From Algibacter sp045066735 (GTDB lineage: Bacteria > Bacteroidota > Bacteroidia > Flavobacteriales > Flavobacteriaceae), in the NCBI RefSeq assembly GCF_045066735.1, contig NZ_JBISHH010000022.1, positions 186,001 to 250,000 on the forward strand: a stretch of DNA of 64,000 bases, written 5' to 3'. The position numbers were made by a program, and so were the translations under genes. Position 1 is the stretch's first letter. Each line of letters begins with the position of its first letter. Positions 18,004 through 27,915 of the stretch are shown piece after piece. Under the pieces are notes generated by a model. It had not been told where the DNA came from. It saw nothing but the letters and a program-made list of their open reading frames with translations, and did no database searches.

Positions 18004-18212
18004 TGTTTAAAAAACTACAAATTATTTTATTGTAAATATAATATACAGATTAATTGTAACGATTGTAAATATAAAACAAATATAATTTTTTATGTTTTTA
18101 GGTGTATTGCAGATACTTTTGGAGCTATCAAAACATGTATTGACCAAAATAATAACCCAACACACAATAGTGCATTTCTTAAAACTAAACTATTAACTAA
18201 ACTATTATTACC

Positions 18213-21200
18213 ATGAAAAGAATAGGATTACTTATTACCATGCTTTTTTTAGCAACACAGGTTTTCTCACAAGGCTGGGGCTACAGCAACCAACGTATAG
18301 CCATTTCTGCGGACGGAAATAATCAGCCCGACCCAAACACTTGGGGTGGCTCAGTGACTGCAAATGCACCTGCTGCTGATGCCGGCAAAACTTTCACCTA
18401 TAACTCGGCCTGGCAACGTGGAGACGAGGACGATTGGAGTGCAACACCTGCCGCTTTAGCCATGTTGGCCAATGCCAATCTAGAGGCTAAATTGGTGCAT
18501 TATTCGTATAATAACTTTATAGGATCACCAGCACATACAAGCGAAACGAATGTTATGAAAGAAGGTGTGGAAGGCGCCTTAGAATTCTTTACGGAGTTTG
18601 ATGCCTCTGTTTTCTTCGATGTTTCGGCTAATAATACAGCAGCTATTAATCATTTGGCTGAGCAGATTAAGATATCAACAGCAAGTGATCCTTTGTATTT
18701 TGTACAAATGGGACCTAGCGAATTTTTATACCAAGCCTTAGTGAAAGTAAAAGCTGATGGCAAAGAGGATGCTATAAATCACCTTTACATAATATCCCAT
18801 AGCAATTATAATGATAATCATATACGTAGAGCAGAGCATCATAGAGTAGAGCATATATTAACGGATTTTCCAGTAATTGAGGGGACAAACTTTAAACGCA
18901 TTATAGATCAAAACCAGTCTGCAAATTTGAATAATGGTTGGAGTTCGTCTGCAGTAGATGGTGTGAAGAATTGGACGCCTTACTATTTCTTGAGAGATCA
19001 TTTTGATCCTAGTTGTAAGTATCTATGGGATCGATTAAATATTGATTCGAAAAGCAAACCTGATATTTCTGACGCTGGTATCGTATGGTTTCTTTTGAAT
19101 AACGACGAATATGGCAACCCGAGCAAATTAAAGACTAAATTTATTAATGGTGTAAAACCTGGTAACATTCCTGAAGCTGAAGGCTACTGTCCTGCGATTG
19201 ATGTTTATGAAACAGGTGGTTTACTCGTATTTGAAGCTGAAAGAATAGCGCTAAAAGGAGACTGGAAACTTGGGACAGATGAAGAATATGCTTCAGGAGG
19301 CAAATACATCTATTACGATGGACCTAACAATTACCAAAATCAGAATGCTAATAACATCTTATCTTATAGTTTTACGATAAACACACCTGGTACATATACC
19401 GTAAAATGGTTTGGTCGTCAAAATGAAGAAGAACGAGGAAAAGTAGAAGGTCAACAAGGTACTGATTTAAGTAATGATGCATGGTTGAAATTTTCTGATG
19501 GTATTGCTTATTGGGGTACTGAACAGACAACATCTTGGTTTAAGTTTTATGGACGTAGTGATCCAGGTTTTTGGTTGCACGGTATTGGCGAAAAAAACCA
19601 CGCACACAACTGGGTAAATATAAAAGTAGAACAAGCAGGAACTTATACCATGGAGATTTGTGGTCGCTCACATGGCTATCAAATCGACAAAATTGTAATG
19701 GCCACTAGTACTGCAGCTAAGTTGGGAGACTTTTCTAATAAAACAGAGGCACAAGCTAATAAGTATTGGTCGGAGACAGGAACCGTTGATCCTAATTGTG
19801 AAAACCTTGTTGTAGAAGGCTGCGAAACGATAGTGGCTAAAGACTTCACAGATCTGGATCTTGAGGGCTATGACCCAGCAACAATAGAGTGGAGAGTTAG
19901 TAAAACCTGGGAAGGAGCTGCCAAAGAAGTCATAAAATGTAACGGCACCAATGGTGTTAATCGTCCTATTGCTGCAGAGGTGGTTTATAATGGCACTGCA
20001 CAAGGTAATGCCCGATATAAGGTACATGCTATGCAAGAGCCCGATGGCGAATGCACTTATGCCGTTTATGTGAACGGGACGAAAGTAGGAGAACAGCAGA
20101 TTTCTTCTTCTTATGAAGCTACACACGACATAGAGGATGAGAAATTAAGAAATGAAATTGAGGAATTGATTATAGACACTAAGGCTCCAATCAAGCCAGG
20201 CGATATCATTAGAGTGACTTCGAATCAGGTAACAAACGGAAAAGTACCAGAAGGTACCAGTACCGCTACTGCTCGTGGCCGATGGTATGCTTTGGAGGTG
20301 TGTGTAGACAAGAATGATTTTGACATTACAGAAAAAGTGGGTTTCGTAAATCCTGCGGATAAAGTATCAAACGCTGCGTTGGAGATTCCAATAACCGTAA
20401 GCTATGGAGCTAATGAGCAAAGAGATCTTAAAGTAGATCTTCAAAACCCTAATGGAACGACTATAGATAGCAAAACAATACCTGTTGAAAGAGGAGTGTC
20501 GTCAACGAATGTAATTTTTACTTTGGCATCCGCTCTTGCTGTTGCTGATGGCTACAAGGTGATTTCAGCGCTTTGTCCTGTAAGTGAGGGCATAGAGGCA
20601 AGTATTATGACTAAGGAGCATTTGTTTGATGTGGTTGATGGCCCTTTATTGCCTAATGAAGATTTAGTTGATTTTATTGATGCCCCAGTAGAAATTCCAA
20701 AGGATTTATTAGAATTATCCTTTAAGGTCAGTTATTCTGCAACACAGGAGCGGGACCTTAACATTGAGCTCAAAGACCTTCAACCATTATACATTACCAA
20801 TGCAAAGATAACAGTGCCTGCGGGTGAAGGTGAAACAACGATAGTGGTAAAATTGGCAGTTCCTTTAGAGGTCGCTAATGGTTATAGCGCTATTTTATCT
20901 ATTCGCCCTGTTAACGGTAACTGGCAAACCAATATCGCTAAAAAGGTGTACAAGTTTAATATAGTCGATGGCAGTTTAAGTGTTGATAAGCCACAATATA
21001 ATGCTTTTAATGTATACCCATCACCAGCTGAAGATATTCTGAATATTAGCTGCCCTGGGTTTGTAAATTCAAAGATCAGCATTATCGCTATAACCGGTCA
21101 GCTTATCGCAACAGTAGATGCGCAGTCTGAACATGTAACAATGGATGTCTCGAATATATCGCCTGGTATTTACGTACTTAGTGTTGAAAACGAAAATTTT

Positions 21201-21230
21201 TCTACCCAACGAAAAATAATAATTCGATAG
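18213..21230 (+). CDS. large T9SS protein: nucleoside-hydrolase-like domain, carbohydrate-binding domain, tandem Ig-like repeats
   Basis: The 1005-residue protein has a 19-residue signal peptide (ending VFSQ). Residues about 25-330 resemble the DUF1593 (Sde182-type, nucleoside-hydrolase-like) fold, with an acidic N-terminal strand ISADGNNQPDPNTWG and DDWSATPAALAML. Residues about 335-500 look like a CBM6/35-type jelly roll (LVFEAERIAL, DGPNNYQNQN, TYTVKWFG, NWVNIKVEQAGTYTMEICG). A middle beta domain (about 530-660) precedes two homologous repeats, about 685-785 and 800-905, both built on VSY-E-RDL and a VANGY or VADGY strand. A T9SS type A sorting domain ends the protein (about 930-1005, ending RKIIIR). 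A terminator follows directly. It is probably a cell-surface glycan-binding or hydrolytic protein. The substrate is unknown, and the adjacent TPR regulator may control it. Confidence 0.75.
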   Translation: MKRIGLLITMLFLATQVFSQGWGYSNQRIAISADGNNQPDPNTWGGSVTANAPAADAGKTFTYNSAWQRGDEDDWSATPAALAMLANANLEAKLVHYSYNNFIGSPAHTSETNVMKEGVEGALEFFTEFDASVFFDVSANNTAAINHLAEQIKISTASDPLYFVQMGPSEFLYQALVKVKADGKEDAINHLYIISHSNYNDNHIRRAEHHRVEHILTDFPVIEGTNFKRIIDQNQSANLNNGWSSSAVDGVKNWTPYYFLRDHFDPSCKYLWDRLNIDSKSKPDISDAGIVWFLLNNDEYGNPSKLKTKFINGVKPGNIPEAEGYCPAIDVYETGGLLVFEAERIALKGDWKLGTDEEYASGGKYIYYDGPNNYQNQNANNILSYSFTINTPGTYTVKWFGRQNEEERGKVEGQQGTDLSNDAWLKFSDGIAYWGTEQTTSWFKFYGRSDPGFWLHGIGEKNHAHNWVNIKVEQAGTYTMEICGRSHGYQIDKIVMATSTAAKLGDFSNKTEAQANKYWSETGTVDPNCENLVVEGCETIVAKDFTDLDLEGYDPATIEWRVSKTWEGAAKEVIKCNGTNGVNRPIAAEVVYNGTAQGNARYKVHAMQEPDGECTYAVYVNGTKVGEQQISSSYEATHDIEDEKLRNEIEELIIDTKAPIKPGDIIRVTSNQVTNGKVPEGTSTATARGRWYALEVCVDKNDFDITEKVGFVNPADKVSNAALEIPITVSYGANEQRDLKVDLQNPNGTTIDSKTIPVERGVSSTNVIFTLASALAVADGYKVISALCPVSEGIEASIMTKEHLFDVVDGPLLPNEDLVDFIDAPVEIPKDLLELSFKVSYSATQERDLNIELKDLQPLYITNAKITVPAGEGETTIVVKLAVPLEVANGYSAILSIRPVNGNWQTNIAKKVYKFNIVDGSLSVDKPQYNAFNVYPSPAEDILNISCPGFVNSKISIIAITGQLIATVDAQSEHVTMDVSNISPGIYVLSVENENFSTQRKIIIR

Positions 21231-21256
21231 AACAGAAGTAATAATCGATCTTATGG

Positions 21257-21299
21257 AAAAACCGAGTCAAAGTGAGAAATCACTGGCTCGGTTTTTTTG
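21257..21299 (+). terminator. rho-independent terminator
   Basis: ACCGAGTCA and TGGCTCGGT form a 9-bp stem (one G-T pair), with a smaller AGTGA/TCACT stem inside the loop, followed by seven T. It ends the T9SS gene transcript 30 bp after its stop. Confidence 0.9.
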
Positions 21300-21542
21300 A
21301 ATAATACATGGCAATGCCCATCTTTTACTAAGAGTGAGATACTGTTTTTAGTTTGTAACTAATCAACCATACAATAATCTCAAAGCGATTGATGCTTAAT
21401 TAGTTTATTAAATTTATTGCGATTTGCGCATTTTTGATATTTTTTAGTTAAACGACCAAATTCAAAAAATCTACATCCAATAACTATAAGAATAATAAAG
21501 GATCGGAAGCCATGATATATTTATATTGGACAGTCCTTTAAA

Positions 21543-22625
21543 TTGAAGCAGTGGGATGCCAAAAATAGAAGGGTAAAAAAATCGCACCCAGATCATTTAG
21601 AAATTAATCAGCTTATACTTTCAAAACTATCTTTAGCCAACAAAAGTTTGATTAATGAAGAGATTGAAGCGCAGGATTTATCTTCAAAAAAGATAAAAAA
21701 TCAGATTGTATCGAAATATGATAACGATTTTTTTAAAGTAGCCGAGAGTTACTTGGTAAACATAAGAAACCGAAAGCAGTTTCATCAATTGGATATTGAA
21801 ATTGGTCGTATAACTGTGTTTAAAGAATTTCTAAAAAATGATCAACTTGATTTTAAAGACCTGAATATTGAACTCCTAAAACAATTTGAACATTTTCTGT
21901 TAAGTAAAAGAAATTTGGTTGCACGTACTGTGGCTAATTATATGATTACGCTTCGGACTATTTATAATTTGGGAATAAGTAAAAGCATCATAAAGAAAGA
22001 GTCTTACCCTTTTGGAAAAGGGAAATTTCAAATTAAGTTTCCCGAAACAAAAAAGATAGGATTAAATAGAGAAGAAATAAAGACTTTAGAGAATTTAAAA
22101 GGTTTAACTCAAGCTCAAGAGTATGCTTTAAATGGATGGTTAATTAGTTTTTATTTTGCAGGAATTCGGATAAGTGATGTATTACAATTAAAGTGGGCAG
22201 ATTTTTATGACGAGCGTTTACATTATCGTATGGCTAAGAACAACAAATTAGTGTCTTTAAAAATCCCTGATAAAGTTACTAAAATCCTCGGTAAATTAGA
22301 AAGAGAAGAAGATTCTGTTTATTTGTTTAGAGAGTTAGAAGGCGTTAATTTAAATGATAAGAAGCGCGTAAGAACAAGAATAAAAACAACTACAAGAAAC
22401 TTTAACAGGAGGTTAGAGCTTGTTACCGAGCAAGCAGGTATAGATAAAAAAATGTCGATGCATATTGCTCGCCATAGTTTTGGTAATATTTCGGGTGATA
22501 AAATCCCTATTCAAATGCTTCAAAAACTATATCGACATTCTTCGGTTACTACAACTATGCTTTATCAAGCTAATTTTATGAGAAAAGATGCTGATAAGGC
22601 ACTTGACATGGTTATTGACTTTTAA
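21543..22625 (+). CDS. tyrosine recombinase (integrase), N-terminally shortened
   Basis: The catalytic core of a Bacteroidota-type tyrosine recombinase is complete. R209 lies in AGIRISDVLQLKW, H307 and R310 in MHIARHSF, H332 in LYRHSS, and the nucleophile Y341 in TTMLYQ. A SAM-like core-binding domain spans about 60-155. The product begins KQWDAKNRRVKKSHP, which in usual relatives of about 400 residues is the end of the Arm-binding domain, so about 40-50 N-terminal residues are missing. An in-frame stop lies ten codons upstream, and the only start is a TTG. The upstream sequence shows no Arm domain. No flanking attachment repeats were seen. The gene is either a truncated remnant or still active with reduced specificity. 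It marks the border between the fossil-rich left part and the core locus. Confidence 0.8.
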   Translation: MKQWDAKNRRVKKSHPDHLEINQLILSKLSLANKSLINEEIEAQDLSSKKIKNQIVSKYDNDFFKVAESYLVNIRNRKQFHQLDIEIGRITVFKEFLKNDQLDFKDLNIELLKQFEHFLLSKRNLVARTVANYMITLRTIYNLGISKSIIKKESYPFGKGKFQIKFPETKKIGLNREEIKTLENLKGLTQAQEYALNGWLISFYFAGIRISDVLQLKWADFYDERLHYRMAKNNKLVSLKIPDKVTKILGKLEREEDSVYLFRELEGVNLNDKKRVRTRIKTTTRNFNRRLELVTEQAGIDKKMSMHIARHSFGNISGDKIPIQMLQKLYRHSSVTTTMLYQANFMRKDADKALDMVIDF

Positions 22626-22847
22626 ACTATAATAATGTTTTATAAAAGTTTTACTGATTAGTTTTAACATTTATAAATTCTCTTACTTATCCTTAATTTA
22701 GTAGATACTAGTTTTAAAATCAAGCACCAAATCGCTATATCTTCAAATTTTATAATTAATTATTTCTTCAGTCATTGTTAGCCAAATTCTAATAAAATTG
22801 CCTTAAGCATTATTCAAACATGTCAAAAAGTTATAATTTATAATTTA

Positions 22848-22913
22848 AGGTAAAATTGAATATGGGAAAGGTAAATATTGATATTTCCAATGTGTAGTTT
22901 AGAATTAAATTTA
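22848..22913 (+). promoter_or_regulatory. putative activator direct repeat and -7 element, susC-1
   Basis: AGGTAA at 22848-22853 and AGGTAA at 22869-22874 are 21 bp apart start to start. A 31-nt gap leads to TAAATTTA at 22906-22913, one mismatch from the Bacteroidota -7 consensus TAnnTTTG. The site lies 146 bp before the susC-1 ATG. The remaining bases of the 395-bp gap (22626-23020) show no other feature. The same arrangement recurs at seven other promoters in this window. Confidence 0.7.
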
Positions 22914-23020
22914 CCAAATCTTATAATTTTTATAAATATTTATTTTTTTAATTCACATCCTGAATTATCACCAAATAGTTTATTTAAATAAAATTGAACT
23001 AAAACTTTAAACTAAAACAA

Positions 23021-26000
23021 ATGAAATTAAAAAACTTATTTAATTCTAAAAACTTGTTGAGTCGTTATTTGCTCATAATGTTTTTAGTATTACATTCTGG
23101 ACTGTTCGCTCAAACGGACAGTATAACTGTAAAAGGTATTATTACTGGTGATGATGGTATGCCTATACCAGGTGCTGCTGTTCTTGTATTAAAAGAAGGT
23201 AAACCAGTTGGAGCTGTTTCAGATTTTGATGGAAACTACGCTGTTGAAGCTGCCATTGGAGATCAGCTTGTATTTAGTTATGTAGGGATGGCTTCAAAAA
23301 CAGTTACTGTTACAAGCACTCAATTAAATGTTACTTTATCAGAAGAACTAAGCCAGTTAAACGAGGTTGTTGTAATTGGATATGGTTCCGTTAAGAAAAA
23401 GGAACTAACAGGAGCTGTAGTTAGTGTGAAATCTGAAGATTTAGAAAAAATTGTAACTTCAGATTTAGCATCTGCATTACAAGGTCAGGCAGCAGGTGTA
23501 AATGTGGTTACGTCTTCTACACCAGGGGGCGATTCTGAAATTCTAATTCGTGGAATTACTACCTTAGAAGATAACACACCGCTTTATGTAGTAGATGGAA
23601 TTATTCAAGAAGGAGATCCTAGAATTGCTCCTTCAGATGTAGAAAGTATTAATATATTAAAAGATGCCGCTTCAACGGCTATTTATGGTTCTCGTGGAGC
23701 AACTGGAGTTATTCTTATTACAACAAAACAAGGTAAACCAGGTACTTTACAAGTAAGATTAAATGCAAGTTATGCCATTCAAAATAGAAGAGCTGCAGTT
23801 CCTTTAATGAATTCGGTTGAACAAACATACTTTGATATTGTTACGCTTAGAAATACTCAAGGCGCTTTTGATGAAGATGCTGGTGCATCTTTACCTTTAA
23901 CATTACAGCCTTATAACTTTCAAAATGAAACAGATTTAAATGAACTTGTTTTTAATAATAATGCTCCAACTGAAAATTACAACCTAAACGTTTCAGGAGG
24001 ATCAAATGATATTACTTACAATGTAAATTTTGGATTTTTTAATCAAGAGGGACTTCAACGAAATTCTGCTTACGAGCGTTTTAACACGCGTGCCAATACA
24101 GTATATGAAAAAGATAAATTAAGAATTCAAACTAGTCTTGGCTTATCTATAGATAAAAGAGATATTCCTGTAGGTAATTTGCTGTCACAGGCTATTGTTT
24201 ATAAACCAACTCAAAATGGTCTTGATGCTGATAATTTTGATGATTTGGATGCCGGTAATGGTCCTGAGGTTAACACTTTAGGGTGGGTAGTGGAAAGCTT
24301 ACAGATAAAACAAGATAGTAAAGCAGTTAGAGCGAATGCATCAGTTAGAATTGATTACGATATATTAGATGATTTAAAATTGTCTGTTAATTCTGGTCTT
24401 ACTTCTACTAATACATATGGTAGTGGTTTTAAACCTTTCCAAGCTAGATTTACTTCAACTGGAAATCCTCAAAACAATCCAAACTCAAGCTATATTAGAC
24501 GAAATAGTGCTTTTAGAACCTCGTTGAGTGTAGATGCTGGTTTAACTTATCAAAAACAAATTGATGACCATGGGCTTACCTTTACATTGTTTGCTACTAC
24601 AGAAAGGTATAAAAATGAGGCCTTTGCCGCAGAAAAATTGGGAGTAACAAATCCGGAAGGATATGTTTTTGATTTGGCAACAGGTACAGAGAGTGTAACT
24701 TCGGGCTTTGATTATACTGATACTAGAATTGGTACTATTGGTAGAGTACAATATAATTATAAAGGACGCTATTTGTTAAGTTCAAGTATTCGTAGAGATG
24801 GATCTTCTAAGTTTGGGGCAGATAATCAATGGGGAACATTCCCATCTGTATCTGCAGCTTGGAATATTTCAGATGAACCATTTTGGAAATCTTTAAAGAA
24901 AACTGTAAATAATTTTAGATTAAGACTTTCTAATGGATCTGTTGGTAATGATAGAATAAGATCTTATTCCTTTTCACCTGGTATAGAGCAAGATATTAAT
25001 TACGTAGGATTTAATGGTACTAACGAATCGTTAAATTTAGGCAGTTCTCAAGTGAATTTTGCTAATGAACTATTAAAATGGGAAACTACAACAACATCAA
25101 ACGTTGGTATAGATTTAGGATTCTTCAAAAATAAATTAACTGTGGCTGCAGAGTATTATTACGCAGATAAAAAAGATATGTTATTTCCTGTTTTTTTACC
25201 ACTTTCTGCCGGTGGACCTGATAATGCATCAGTAACTCTAAATGTTGGTAATATGACTAATAAAGGAGCAGAACTAACCGTTGGATACCGTGGCAAAACA
25301 GGTAAGTTAAACTGGAGAATGAATGGTACGTTTTCTACAAATGAAAACGAAATAACAAAAATTGATGGAGATACAGACTTTTTATTTACAAACGATTTTG
25401 GTTTGGTTGGTCGTGCTTCAGATCAATCTAGAGTTACAGCCCTTGCTGTAGGACGTGAGGCTGGTGCATTTTATCTATGGACAACAAATGGAATTGCAGA
25501 TACTGAAGAAAAGCTAGCCAATTATCAATTATTAGATTCTAATGCTAGAATGGGAGATGTTATGTTCAATGATAATAACCCTGATGGTGTTTTAGATGAT
25601 AACGATCGTGTATATAGTGGTAGTGGATTACCCAAATATGAAATAGGATATACGTTTAGTGCAAATTACAAAAGTTTCGATTTTTCAATGAACTGGTATG
25701 CTGCTTTAGGGCAAGAAATTATGAACGGTTTTAATGCTTGGTCTTATGGTTTTGGTAGACATAAAGATTTGTTATATCAATGGTCTGAAGCAAACCCTGT
25801 GACACCAATACCAACTTATCGTCAAGATATTAGAAATCATAGAAACTTTATTGGGTATAGTGATTTATGGTTAGAGGATGGTTCGTATTTACGTTTAAGA
25901 CAAGTGCAAGTAGGGTATAGTCTTCCTAAAAAGGTTAGCGATAAGTTAGGCATAAATAGATTAAGACTATATGTGAGTGCTCAAAACGCTTTAACTTTAA

Positions 26001-26116
26001 CTAAGTACTCTGGATATAACCCAGAAGTAGGAGGAGGTATTGCTGGTCGTGGACTAGATAAAGGAACTGGTCCTACTTCAGCTCAATATTTATTTGGAAT
26101 GAATTTTAATTTTTAA
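23021..26116 (+). CDS. susC: SusC-type TonB-dependent outer-membrane transporter 1
   Basis: SusC proteins form the beta-barrel through which glycan oligosaccharides enter the periplasm, with the SusD lipoprotein as a lid and TonB-ExbBD providing energy. The 1031-residue protein has a signal peptide (about 1-30, LHSGLFAQ). A carboxypeptidase-regulatory-like domain lies at about 36-115 (VKGIITGDDGMPIPGAAV). The plug runs from about 115 to 235, starting at LNEVVVIGYGSVKKKELTGAV with LYVVDG and ILKDAASTAIYGSRGATGVI. The 22-strand barrel follows and ends in the aromatic residue of LFGMNFNF. The SusD gene begins 11 bp downstream. Expression is probably driven by the direct repeat at 22848. Confidence 0.96.
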   Translation: MKLKNLFNSKNLLSRYLLIMFLVLHSGLFAQTDSITVKGIITGDDGMPIPGAAVLVLKEGKPVGAVSDFDGNYAVEAAIGDQLVFSYVGMASKTVTVTSTQLNVTLSEELSQLNEVVVIGYGSVKKKELTGAVVSVKSEDLEKIVTSDLASALQGQAAGVNVVTSSTPGGDSEILIRGITTLEDNTPLYVVDGIIQEGDPRIAPSDVESINILKDAASTAIYGSRGATGVILITTKQGKPGTLQVRLNASYAIQNRRAAVPLMNSVEQTYFDIVTLRNTQGAFDEDAGASLPLTLQPYNFQNETDLNELVFNNNAPTENYNLNVSGGSNDITYNVNFGFFNQEGLQRNSAYERFNTRANTVYEKDKLRIQTSLGLSIDKRDIPVGNLLSQAIVYKPTQNGLDADNFDDLDAGNGPEVNTLGWVVESLQIKQDSKAVRANASVRIDYDILDDLKLSVNSGLTSTNTYGSGFKPFQARFTSTGNPQNNPNSSYIRRNSAFRTSLSVDAGLTYQKQIDDHGLTFTLFATTERYKNEAFAAEKLGVTNPEGYVFDLATGTESVTSGFDYTDTRIGTIGRVQYNYKGRYLLSSSIRRDGSSKFGADNQWGTFPSVSAAWNISDEPFWKSLKKTVNNFRLRLSNGSVGNDRIRSYSFSPGIEQDINYVGFNGTNESLNLGSSQVNFANELLKWETTTTSNVGIDLGFFKNKLTVAAEYYYADKKDMLFPVFLPLSAGGPDNASVTLNVGNMTNKGAELTVGYRGKTGKLNWRMNGTFSTNENEITKIDGDTDFLFTNDFGLVGRASDQSRVTALAVGREAGAFYLWTTNGIADTEEKLANYQLLDSNARMGDVMFNDNNPDGVLDDNDRVYSGSGLPKYEIGYTFSANYKSFDFSMNWYAALGQEIMNGFNAWSYGFGRHKDLLYQWSEANPVTPIPTYRQDIRNHRNFIGYSDLWLEDGSYLRLRQVQVGYSLPKKVSDKLGINRLRLYVSAQNALTLTKYSGYNPEVGGGIAGRGLDKGTGPTSAQYLFGMNFNF

Positions 26117-26127
26117 ACATTGTAGTC

Positions 26128-27903
26128 ATGAAAATAATAAATTTAAAATATTACATTTTGATTTTTGTAGTAGGTTTAATGACCTCTTGCGATGACAATC
26201 AATTTTTGCAAGAAATTAACCCTAATGAAATATCAAAAGCCAATTTCTGGAAAGATTTATCAGATACCGGCGCAGGCTTAAATGCTACATACAAAACATT
26301 ACATGGCCATACGCTCCTTCTTAAAAATCAAGAAATTTTGAGGTCAGATATGGGATATCCTGGTTATGGACGACCAATACCAAATAGAGTTGAAAATTTT
26401 CATCTTCATACCTATACACAGAGTTCAGATGAAACTTCAGATAAATGGAGAACTAATTATTTAGGTATTTTTAGAGCAAATCAAGTTATTAAAGCTTTAT
26501 TAAATTTAGAGGGAACAGTAGATGATGAGGCAGAATGGAAATCGCAAATGGCACAAGCTCGTTTTTTTAGAGGTTTATTTCATTATTTTTTATACACAAC
26601 GTATAATGGCGGTAGTATAATTTTACGCGATAAAGTACCTGTAACAAAAGACGAATTTGCCAAAGGTTTATCGCCAGCTGCAGATGTTTTAGCTTTTGTA
26701 AGAGAAGATTTAGAATATGCTTATGCCAATTTGTATAAAAAAGGTGAATACCCAGATGGCGATTTAAGCCGTGTTACGTCTGGTGCTGCTGGAACAATTT
26801 TAGGGTCTAGCTACCTTCAAGAGTTAAATTACTCAAAAGCGATGACCTATTTTGACGATGTTATTAATAATCATGGTTATGAGTTGGAATATGATATGTC
26901 TAAACTTTTCACTACAGCAGGAGAATTTAATAATGAATCTATTTTTGAAATAAATTTCACATCTGATAATATTGATGTATCTCTTGCTCCGTGGGATGGT
27001 GCTTCTGGAACCAATTGGTTAAATCAACTTACCAGCAATAGTGTCAAAGGCGCTGCGTTTGCTCCTGCTTGGGCTGTGAGTGCTTATAAAAATGAGCCCA
27101 TGGATCCTTTAGATTCAAGAAATTATTATCCACATCCAATTACAGGTGTTCAAGCACTTAGAAACGTGCCTTTAAGAGCTTCTGCAATGATTGCTATTGT
27201 AGATGATTATCAAACATTATATTATGAAGAACCAACCACCATATATAATAAATTTCATGGAACCGCATGGGGTTTTGGATATTGGAAACATCATACAAAT
27301 CATGATATATATGCTTCAGAATCATTATTACCTGATGGAACAGCATTTTCGAGCAAAAATATTACAATAAATAGATTAGCAGATGTGATTTTAATGCAAG
27401 CTGAATGTAAAATAAAAACAGGACAGGTTGATGATGCTTTAGATTTAATAAATGACATTAGAAAACGATGGGGGCTTGTATTATTAGGCTCAGCAGGTTC
27501 AGATCTTGGTCATAGTTATGATGATGAGGTTTATACTGCACAATCGTTAATGCAACATTTAATGCGCGTTGAAAAACCTCTTGAAACATCTATAGAAGGA
27601 AATAATATTCGTTTTTTAGATCTTTTAAGATGGAAAAAATCAGAAGGTTATGGACTAAAAGAAAGATTAACCGAATTATCAAATACAACATTTTATGCCG
27701 TTCATTTTCAATATCTCGATTCAGAAGGTGCTCTTAAATGGAAATTTAATTTTCCTTCTATTGAAACAGAGGAACCAACATCAGGACTTTTTAAAGTGAT
27801 TGATTATGAATTTGATATTTCTGCAGAGAATTATGATGAAACTAAGAACGAGTATTATCTAATACCGCAGTCGGAGATTAATACGAATACTGGCCTTAAT
27901 TAA
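26128..27903 (+). CDS. susD: SusD-type surface glycan-binding lipoprotein 1
   Basis: The 591-residue protein has a lipoprotein signal with Cys21 (LMTSCDD) and the helical TPR-rich SusD/RagB fold. Markers are FLQEINPNEISKANFWKD near the N-terminus, MAQARFFRGLFHYFLY at about 140-155, LADVILMQAECKIKTG and ALDLINDIRKRWG at about 415-450, and FLDLLRWKK near 495. It should bind oligosaccharides at the surface and close over SusC-1. It is followed after 12 bp by a further lipoprotein gene, so the four genes 23021-30124 form one operon, ending at the hairpin at 30152. Confidence 0.95.
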   Translation: MKIINLKYYILIFVVGLMTSCDDNQFLQEINPNEISKANFWKDLSDTGAGLNATYKTLHGHTLLLKNQEILRSDMGYPGYGRPIPNRVENFHLHTYTQSSDETSDKWRTNYLGIFRANQVIKALLNLEGTVDDEAEWKSQMAQARFFRGLFHYFLYTTYNGGSIILRDKVPVTKDEFAKGLSPAADVLAFVREDLEYAYANLYKKGEYPDGDLSRVTSGAAGTILGSSYLQELNYSKAMTYFDDVINNHGYELEYDMSKLFTTAGEFNNESIFEINFTSDNIDVSLAPWDGASGTNWLNQLTSNSVKGAAFAPAWAVSAYKNEPMDPLDSRNYYPHPITGVQALRNVPLRASAMIAIVDDYQTLYYEEPTTIYNKFHGTAWGFGYWKHHTNHDIYASESLLPDGTAFSSKNITINRLADVILMQAECKIKTGQVDDALDLINDIRKRWGLVLLGSAGSDLGHSYDDEVYTAQSLMQHLMRVEKPLETSIEGNNIRFLDLLRWKKSEGYGLKERLTELSNTTFYAVHFQYLDSEGALKWKFNFPSIETEEPTSGLFKVIDYEFDISAENYDETKNEYYLIPQSEINTNTGLN

Positions 27904-27915
27904 AAAAAAAATATT

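Noticed and set aside
19668..20126. Minus-strand open frame of 152 codons inside the T9SS gene
   Set aside because: It has Cys/His-rich random composition, no start signal and lies wholly antisense to a well-supported protein.
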